A DNA stretch of 64,000 nucleotides from a virus. The stretch lies in the IMG/VR virus record IMGVR_UViG_3300034375_003113, positions 1-64,000 of that record; one strand, given 5' to 3'. The position numbers and the translations under genes were made by a program. Shown piece after piece: positions 58,621 to 64,000 of the stretch (positions within the stretch are counted from its first letter, which is position 1; the number at the start of each line of letters is the position of its first letter). The notes under the pieces were generated by a model that ran no database searches, was not told where the DNA came from, and worked only from the letters and a program-made list of their open reading frames with translations.

Positions 58621-59086
58621 TAGGATTTACCTTTTTAAAATCTTTGTCTTCTTCACTTTCAATATCTTTATTTTTATTCTTTAACATTTTATGTAACTCT
58701 GCTGAAGAACCAACAAATAATGCTTGTTTAATATTTGTAGATGTTTTATTTGGAACGTCTTTTAGATTTTTTAATTTACCTTGCAAGTCTTGTAACTTAT
58801 CAACTGTGTCAGCAACTTGTTTAATTAAGTTACCTGCAACTTCGTATGCTCTAGGGTGTTGACTTTCGTTTGCAATATCAAGTATGCCTTGAATTGCGTC
58901 TTGGCCTCGTTCTATAAGATTGTAATAGTTTTCTCTACTATACTTGTAATCATTGTCCACATCTTCTTTATTTTTATCTTCTAACCTAGGTACAGGAGGT
59001 GTATATTCTTTTTTGACAACAGCTTTAGTTAGTATTTTCTCGTTAGAGATACCAAGAGCTTCGTTTATTTTTTCATCTATAGTCAT
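58613..59086 (-). CDS. 16: gp16 terminase small subunit
   Basis: The 157-residue protein has a central domain YKYSRENYYNLIERGQDAIQGILDIANESQHPRAYEVAGNLIKQVADTVDKLQDLQ, which fits T4 gp16 (164). A disordered start and an ATLFVGS-like ALFVGSSAELHKM motif complete it. It regulates gp17 packaging and recognises the DNA. It overlaps gp17. Confidence 0.88.
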   Translation of the reverse strand: MTIDEKINEALGISNEKILTKAVVKKEYTPPVPRLEDKNKEDVDNDYKYSRENYYNLIERGQDAIQGILDIANESQHPRAYEVAGNLIKQVADTVDKLQDLQGKLKNLKDVPNKTSTNIKQALFVGSSAELHKMLKNKNKDIESEEDKDFKKVNPND

Positions 59087-59088
59087 AA

Positions 59089-59847
59089 TTAATAATTCGT
59101 TATAGTTGTTGTAAATCCAAAATCATCATCAGCGTCAGCAGTTGTCGGATTAGGAACTACAACAATTCTTTCTTCTTTTTCTGCACTAGTGCCTGTGTCG
59201 TTATATAAATCTGTTTGAGCAGTTTTAATAACTTTACTAGAATATATAGGGCCATATAGATAAGTTTTTGCTGTAAAGTTTAATGTATAGTTTACAGCTC
59301 TTCTTTGTGTAAATGAACCATCATATGTATCCTGATAATCAACACTATTTAGTGTTATCGGTACATCTCTTTTTATACCCATACTTGGTATTGCATTTAC
59401 TGTAACTGTATAGTCTGGTTGAAAGTATGGTAGTATTTGTTCTATAATACATAGACCATCTTCAGCAGTTGCTGTAAATGAATATAAGTTAAATGACAAA
59501 TTGTAAGGTACAGGATTGTATTGATAATATTGTTTAGTTGCGTCTGAAGTATTTACATTTTTAAACTTACCAACTCTTTGTAACTTACGAGATGAGTCAT
59601 AAGACAAACCAGCAATTTCAAAACCCATACGAGGTAATGACATTGCCATTTCTCTTTGATCTAAATTAGGTTGTTGTTCTAATCTTGTTAAAAACTTTTC
59701 TTTAGGCGAATATGCAAGAGGTACTTTTAATCTTTGTATTGTACCACCATCACCATCTTTTCTTACAATGATAATGTTATTGAATATTGTACCAAATGAT
59801 ACAACAATTTTTCTTAATGATTCGTGGTAAAATTGTTTTCCAAACAT
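59089..59847 (-). CDS. 15: gp15 tail sheath terminator
   Basis: The 252-residue protein begins MFGKQFYHESLRKIVVSFGTIFNNIIIVR, like T4 gp15 (272). It has VPLAYSPKEKFLTRL, LPRMGFEIAGLSYDSSRKLQ, YNLSFNLYSFTATAEDGLCIIEQILPYFQPDYTVTVN and KRDVPITLNSVDY. It caps the sheath and joins the tail to the neck. It overlaps gp14 by one base. Confidence 0.92.
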   Translation of the reverse strand: MFGKQFYHESLRKIVVSFGTIFNNIIIVRKDGDGGTIQRLKVPLAYSPKEKFLTRLEQQPNLDQREMAMSLPRMGFEIAGLSYDSSRKLQRVGKFKNVNTSDATKQYYQYNPVPYNLSFNLYSFTATAEDGLCIIEQILPYFQPDYTVTVNAIPSMGIKRDVPITLNSVDYQDTYDGSFTQRRAVNYTLNFTAKTYLYGPIYSSKVIKTAQTDLYNDTGTSAEKEERIVVVPNPTTADADDDFGFTTTITNY

Positions 59848-60647
59848 TATGTTTCATCAACCTCTCCGAAAGGGTTTCTTTCTGTAAAGTCTAATATGTC
59901 ATCACCTGTACTAGCAGTATCAAACCCAGCGTCAGCATTGTACGTGGCGTTATCAGCATAATCTCTAGTTTGTGTTGCAAGATTTTTATCTTCGTGTGTT
60001 TCTGTCAATAAGAAGTTTATAGTGTTTAATGTAGTATCAGAATCCTCTAACATGATACCACCACCATCTTCTAATGTTAATTGATGTTGTAATTGGTCTA
60101 TAGATAATCTATCTTCAGCAACGTCAATTTCTGGCACACCAGTGTTTAATTTTTCTGAACTATATTCAAATCTAGTTGTTTTTAATTTATAAACTGGCAA
60201 ATTGCCTAATTGAAAAAATGGCTCTTGGTCTTCAACAAACTGTATTTCAAAAAAACTGTTCATTAAAGGTACATAAACTAAATCACCTTCGTTTGGTCTT
60301 CCTGTTTTGATTAATGTAGCTGTACTATCAACTTGATTTTGCCATCTACGTTTAGAAATCATAAATGTTGTATCTTCTCTAATTTCTAAACCAAATTTAG
60401 ATACTAATTCTTGTTCACCTGCAAATCCTTCAGTTGTTTCAATATACATTTCTAACATATATGATTGATCAAATTTAGATAGGACATCTTCTCCTAAAAC
60501 TAAATCGTGGTTAACAAGTGTTCTTGGTAAATAGTAACAATCGTGGCCGTAAATTTTTAGACCTTCTATGATTAAATCTTCGTGTAATCTTTTTTCAGAG
60601 TCATTTCCTATACCATTGCCACCTTGAAAATAATGATTAACTGGCAT
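59847..60647 (-). CDS. 14: gp14 neck protein
   Basis: The 266-residue protein has the gp14 pattern: EDLIIEGLKIYGHDCYYLPRTLVNHDLVLGEDVLSKFDQSYMLEMYIE, GFAGEQELVSKFGLEIREDTTFMIS and EGDLVYVPLMNSFFEIQFVEDQEPFFQLG. It matches T4 gp14 (256) closely in order. It forms the neck with gp13 and joins head to tail. The C-terminal 60 residues are acidic and variable. Confidence 0.92.
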   Translation of the reverse strand: MPVNHYFQGGNGIGNDSEKRLHEDLIIEGLKIYGHDCYYLPRTLVNHDLVLGEDVLSKFDQSYMLEMYIETTEGFAGEQELVSKFGLEIREDTTFMISKRRWQNQVDSTATLIKTGRPNEGDLVYVPLMNSFFEIQFVEDQEPFFQLGNLPVYKLKTTRFEYSSEKLNTGVPEIDVAEDRLSIDQLQHQLTLEDGGGIMLEDSDTTLNTINFLLTETHEDKNLATQTRDYADNATYNADAGFDTASTGDDILDFTERNPFGEVDET

Positions 60648-60651
60648 GGTT

Positions 60652-61467
60652 TTATCCTATCATATACGTTACAGGCGTTTCGTATGTGCCTCTTATTTCT
60701 TCTTCTAATTTTCTTATATCTTCTAAAGCTTCTGAAAATATTTGTTGACCATTTAGTGTTACACCACCAATCATAGTAACACCATTAAATTTTGATAGAT
60801 TCGCACCCCATTGTCTTTTAAGTAATGCAGTAACATATCTTTTTAAGTATATGTCGTTATAAACGTCTGTCATAACCGTAGGGTCTAATTTTCTAAAACA
60901 TTCAATAACAAGATACTCACCTACTGATATATCTGTTTTCCAATCCATATCTACAAATAATTTGTTATTGTATTGATTAAATCTAATAGGTTTTTCACCT
61001 ACTAATATGTGGTCTAAAAAATCTAAATGTTTCATTACCATTTCATAATGAATAATTGAAGTAGATGAAAAATCATATAGATCATTTAATCTCATTTGAT
61101 ATCGTACATCAAACATATTTTGATTACCTCTATTTGATAGAGGGAATATTCTTGTAACTGCTAATACAGCTTCTGGTACTACTATGAAATTATTTTGTTC
61201 AGTCCATGCAGTAGTAACTGAATTTTTAGTAACACTTGACGCAGTATCACCTGTAGGTGATTTAATTCTATCTACGTCTGCTTGAGTTACTTGATATTTA
61301 AGGTATGTTCTTTCAACGCCATCATAATGATATTGAGCAAAATATTGTAACGCTTCATCTATTCTATCTTCAGCCTGATCGTCATCTACATTTATCTCAA
61401 TGACAGGCTTGCCTAATGTTCTTAAAGCGTACTGTTTTAATTCTTCTCTTGTTGCTGGGTTGGCCAT
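60652..61467 (-). CDS. 13: gp13 neck protein
   Basis: The 271-residue protein starts with REELKQYALRTLGKPVIEINVDDDQAEDRIDEALQYFAQYHYDGVERTYLKY, matching T4 gp13. It includes KYVTALLKRQWGANLSKFNGVTMIGGVTLNGQQIFSEALEDI near the C-terminus. It forms the neck ring with gp14. A late promoter lies just upstream. Confidence 0.93.
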   Translation of the reverse strand: MANPATREELKQYALRTLGKPVIEINVDDDQAEDRIDEALQYFAQYHYDGVERTYLKYQVTQADVDRIKSPTGDTASSVTKNSVTTAWTEQNNFIVVPEAVLAVTRIFPLSNRGNQNMFDVRYQMRLNDLYDFSSTSIIHYEMVMKHLDFLDHILVGEKPIRFNQYNNKLFVDMDWKTDISVGEYLVIECFRKLDPTVMTDVYNDIYLKRYVTALLKRQWGANLSKFNGVTMIGGVTLNGQQIFSEALEDIRKLEEEIRGTYETPVTYMIG

Positions 61468-61483
61468 ACTAATCCTTTTATAC

Positions 61484-61491
61484 TATTTATA
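61484..61491 (-). promoter_or_regulatory. T4-type late promoter before gp13
   Basis: Exact minus-strand TATAAATA in the gap, 17 nt before the gp13 ATG, leading into the gp13-14-15-16-17 run. AAAGGATT is the SD. Confidence 0.6.
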
Positions 61492-61557
61492 CGATTATTA
61501 GGCGTTGCAAAGACGCAATTATGGTGTGTCTAAAAATCGGTTTAGATTAATTGATTA

Positions 61558-64000
61558 TTAACTTGCAGAACCAACAATTGTCTTAACAGCAGATCCAGTT
61601 GAATCATTAATTACTAATGTAACAGCACTAGCAAAGTGTGAAGATGTAAGGCCTGAAATCGTGTTTGATCCAGCAGCAATTGTTTTGTTTGTCAAAGTCT
61701 GTGTAGCAGTCAGTAACGCAATATCAGCTGTATCTGATAAATCAGTTGAAGCAATAGTTATGTCTGCACTACCATCAAATGACTGACCAGCGATTGTTCT
61801 AGCCGTTGCTAATGTTGTTGCTGTGTCAGCGTTACCTGTTACATCTCCAGTAATATTACCTGTGAATGTACCAGCAATCGTACCCGTACCTGTAATTGTA
61901 GGTGACGTTAATGTTTTATTAGTTAAGGTTTGTGTTGCGTCATTTAAAGTTATATTTGACGTATTAGATAAATCTGTTGAAGCGATAGTTATATTTGCTG
62001 AACCATCAAACGATTGACCAGCAATTGTTCTAGCAGTTTCTAATGCAGTTGCCGTATCGGCATTACCTGTAACATCACCTGTTACGTTACCTGTAACATT
62101 ACCTGTTAAGGCACCTTCAAATGTTCCTGCTACAAATGTTTCTGAACCAACAGTCCATTTATCATCTGTTTCGTTCCAAACTAAAGTTTTATTTGTAGAT
62201 GTTCCTCGTTCAATCTCTATACCACCGTCTTGTGATGGTGTGCCTGCTTCATTACTATTTAAAGTAATAGTGTTATCAGCAAGATTTATAGTTTCTGTAT
62301 TTACTGATGTTGTAGTACCACTTACTGTTAAATTACCAGAAACGGTTAAATCATTAAACGTTACATTATCTGTAGTAGATAAACTTTGATCTGTGTCGGA
62401 TAAATCTGTAGCAGCAATTGTAATATTAGCACTACCATCAAATGATTGACCAGCAATTGATCTAGCAGTTGCAAGTGTAGTTGCTGTGTCAGCATTACCT
62501 GTAACGTCACCAGTAATATTACCAGTAAATGTTCCTGCGATTGCACCTGTACCTGTGATTGTAGGACTGGTTAAAGTTTTGTTTGTTAACGTTTGAGTTG
62601 ATGTTAATAATACAACATCACTTGTGTTTGATAAATCTGTTGAAGCAATTGTTATATTAGCGCTACCATCAAACGATTGACCAGCAATTGTTCTAGCAGT
62701 TTCTAATGCAGTTGCCGTATCGGCATTACCTGTAACATCACCAGTAAATGTACCAGCGATAGCACCTGTACCTGTGATTGTTGGACTAGTTAAAGTTTTA
62801 TTAGTTAATGTTTCAGTACCAGCCAATGTAGCAAATGAACCATCACTTAATGCACTATTAAATTGTGCTGTTGTACCAGTTAAAGTACCTTCAGATAAAT
62901 CTAATGTTAAAGTGTTTGAAGCACTATCAATAGTTTTATTAGTTAATGTTTCAGTAGAACTAGCTGTAATATAAGAACCTAAATCTGATATATTAGATTC
63001 AGTAATTGTAATTGTGTTTGAAGCACTATTGATTGTTTTGTTTGTAAGTGTTTGAGAACCAGTTAATGTTGCAACAGTACTATCAATGTTTAAAGTAATT
63101 GTATCTGTTGTAGCAGTTGATGTTAATCCAGCACCACCAGCAATTGTGAAAGTATCTGTACCAACTGTGATTGTGTCTGTACCACTATCACCAGCAATTG
63201 ACATATTTGAAGATATGGCAGCTGTACCAGCAGCAGTTAATCGTCCTTGAGCGTCAACTGTAAATGTTGGAATTGCAGTTGAAGAACCATAAGCACCAGC
63301 AGAAACAGCTGTGTCATCTAAATTTATTGTTAATGTGTTTGTAGCACCTGAAGTACTAATACCAGTTCCACCAGCAACTGTAAATGTTTCACTATCTAAA
63401 TCAATAGCAGCTGTACCAGTATCACCAGCAACATCTAAATCTTGAGCTGTAACTTGTGAGTCAACATATGCCTTAATAGATTGTTGAGTTGCAAGTTGTG
63501 TAGCAGAGTCAGATGCCATATTGTCTTCATCTAATATAGCAGTACCTGAAACACTTGTATTTAATACAGCACTTGTTAAAGTTTTGTTTGTTAAAGTATC
63601 TGTTGTTGCTTTACCAACTAATGTGTCAGTAGCGTCTGGAAGAGTAATTGTTCTATCAGCAGTAGGGTCACCTGCTGTTAAAGTTAATTCGTTATCGTCA
63701 CTTGTACTACCTTCAAATACTAAAGCATTTTGTACATCAATAGTAGTTGAGTTTACAGTAGTAGTTGTTCCTGATACTGTTAAGTTACCTGATACTGTTA
63801 AGTTATCATCAACTGTAACTGTACCACCAGCTGAATCTATAGTAAGATTTCCTGATGATGTATCTATTTCGTTATTTCCTGTTACACCGATTTGAATATT
63901 TCCTGATCCATCTCCAATAGTGTCACCACCTGCAGTAGATCCATCGTGTAAACGAAGTTTATTTAATGTAGTATCTACTGTTAATTCACCGACTGAACCT
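61558..64000 (-). CDS. Tail-fibre-like repeat protein, N-terminal part outside window
   Basis: The frame is open to the window edge at 64000, giving 813 visible residues; an ATG at 63519 is internal. The chain is built of fibre repeats: TLTNKTLTSPTITGTG, GTFTGNITGDVTGNADTATTLATARTIAGQSFDGSANITIASTDLS and NLTVSGTTT segments. Such repeats form trimeric beta-structures in marine phage tail fibres and adhesins. The C-terminus ends SSHFASAVTLVINDSTGSAVKTIVGSAS. It precedes gp13 by about 90 nt. Confidence 0.8.
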   Translation of the reverse strand, partial: GSVGELTVDTTLNKLRLHDGSTAGGDTIGDGSGNIQIGVTGNNEIDTSSGNLTIDSAGGTVTVDDNLTVSGNLTVSGTTTTVNSTTIDVQNALVFEGSTSDDNELTLTAGDPTADRTITLPDATDTLVGKATTDTLTNKTLTSAVLNTSVSGTAILDEDNMASDSATQLATQQSIKAYVDSQVTAQDLDVAGDTGTAAIDLDSETFTVAGGTGISTSGATNTLTINLDDTAVSAGAYGSSTAIPTFTVDAQGRLTAAGTAAISSNMSIAGDSGTDTITVGTDTFTIAGGAGLTSTATTDTITLNIDSTVATLTGSQTLTNKTINSASNTITITESNISDLGSYITASSTETLTNKTIDSASNTLTLDLSEGTLTGTTAQFNSALSDGSFATLAGTETLTNKTLTSPTITGTGAIAGTFTGDVTGNADTATALETARTIAGQSFDGSANITIASTDLSNTSDVVLLTSTQTLTNKTLTSPTITGTGAIAGTFTGNITGDVTGNADTATTLATARSIAGQSFDGSANITIAATDLSDTDQSLSTTDNVTFNDLTVSGNLTVSGTTTSVNTETINLADNTITLNSNEAGTPSQDGGIEIERGTSTNKTLVWNETDDKWTVGSETFVAGTFEGALTGNVTGNVTGDVTGNADTATALETARTIAGQSFDGSANITIASTDLSNTSNITLNDATQTLTNKTLTSPTITGTGTIAGTFTGNITGDVTGNADTATTLATARTIAGQSFDGSADITIASTDLSDTADIALLTATQTLTNKTIAAGSNTISGLTSSHFASAVTLVINDSTGSAVKTIVGSAS
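61757..62710 (-). repeat. Four copies of a fibre repeat segment
   Basis: A DNA segment coding for TIAGQSFDGSANITIA-like sequence occurs four times, near 61771, 62000, 62434 and 62664. The copies differ mainly at synonymous positions. Spacings are about 230, 433 and 230 nt, so two closely spaced pairs are separated by an inserted stretch. They can recombine to vary fibre length. Confidence 0.7.

Noticed and set aside
61823-62974. Possible CRISPR-like array from regular repeats
   Set aside because: Repeats are within a protein frame, vary at synonymous sites and have unequal spacing near 230 and 433 nt.
63520-63895. Plus-strand frame opposite the fibre gene
   Set aside because: The minus-strand fibre frame is open through this stretch to the window edge; the Val/Ser-rich plus frame is its shadow.

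Overview
The window is a piece of an AT-rich, T4-like marine myovirus genome. By eye the G+C content is roughly one third; I did not compute it. Every supported protein gene and the one tRNA lie on the minus strand, densely packed with ATGA or TAATG overlaps, so transcription runs from high to low coordinates. The T4 core is recognisable in order: tail-fibre-like repeat protein, gp13, gp14, gp15, gp16, gp17, gp18, gp19, gp20, prohead core genes, gp21, gp22, gp23, tube-like protein, UvsY, UvsW, gp55, gp47, gp46, then gp45, gp44, gp62, RegA, gp43, UvsX and gp41. Added genes for ribosomal protein bS21, Hsp20, a Prx5-type peroxiredoxin, CobS/CobT-like proteins and peptide deformylase, plus the base composition, suggest a phage of SAR11 or similar oceanic bacteria (HTVC008M-like). 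That host guess is inference.

Layout. 61558-64000: repeat-rich fibre-like protein, cut by the window edge. 47045-61467: virion morphogenesis block with late promoters (TATAAATA) before gp13, gp18, gp21 and gp22 and a strong terminator after gp23. 38921-45429: recombination and late-transcription genes (uvsY, uvsW, gp55, gp47, gp46). 32135-38924: accessory genes (deformylase, 2OG hydroxylase, acetyltransferase, methyltransferase, CobT, CobS, bS21). 24751-31897: replisome (gp45, gp44, gp62, RegA, gp43) with tRNA-Thr, DUF3310, peroxiredoxin and Hsp20. 17019-24754: helicase, UvsX, radical-SAM and methyltransferase genes. 4283-16918: virion proteins mixed with enzymes. 1-4281: lysis-type cassette (overlapping spanins, small membrane proteins, DUF1353) plus secreted proteins.

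Regulation. At least ten minus-strand sigma70-like promoters (TTGACA/T, 16-17 nt, TATAAT/TAGCAT) precede early or middle genes. Three place the predicted transcription start on the A of the start codon (gp43, DUF3310, gp55), which suggests leaderless mRNAs. Nine genes share ATATTATG across the start codon. One consensus promoter points the opposite way, at 42539-42567.

The most interesting system is a set of unrelated proteins (ligase-like, adenylate kinase-like, P-loop kinase, a 929-residue nucleotidyltransferase polyprotein and several small proteins) whose N-termini resemble the T4 capsid-targeting sequence and end in a gp21-type (L/I)-X-E site. They may be packaged in the capsid and delivered with the DNA. 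The polyprotein carries further such sites at its domain boundaries and an internal copy of its own N-terminal motif.
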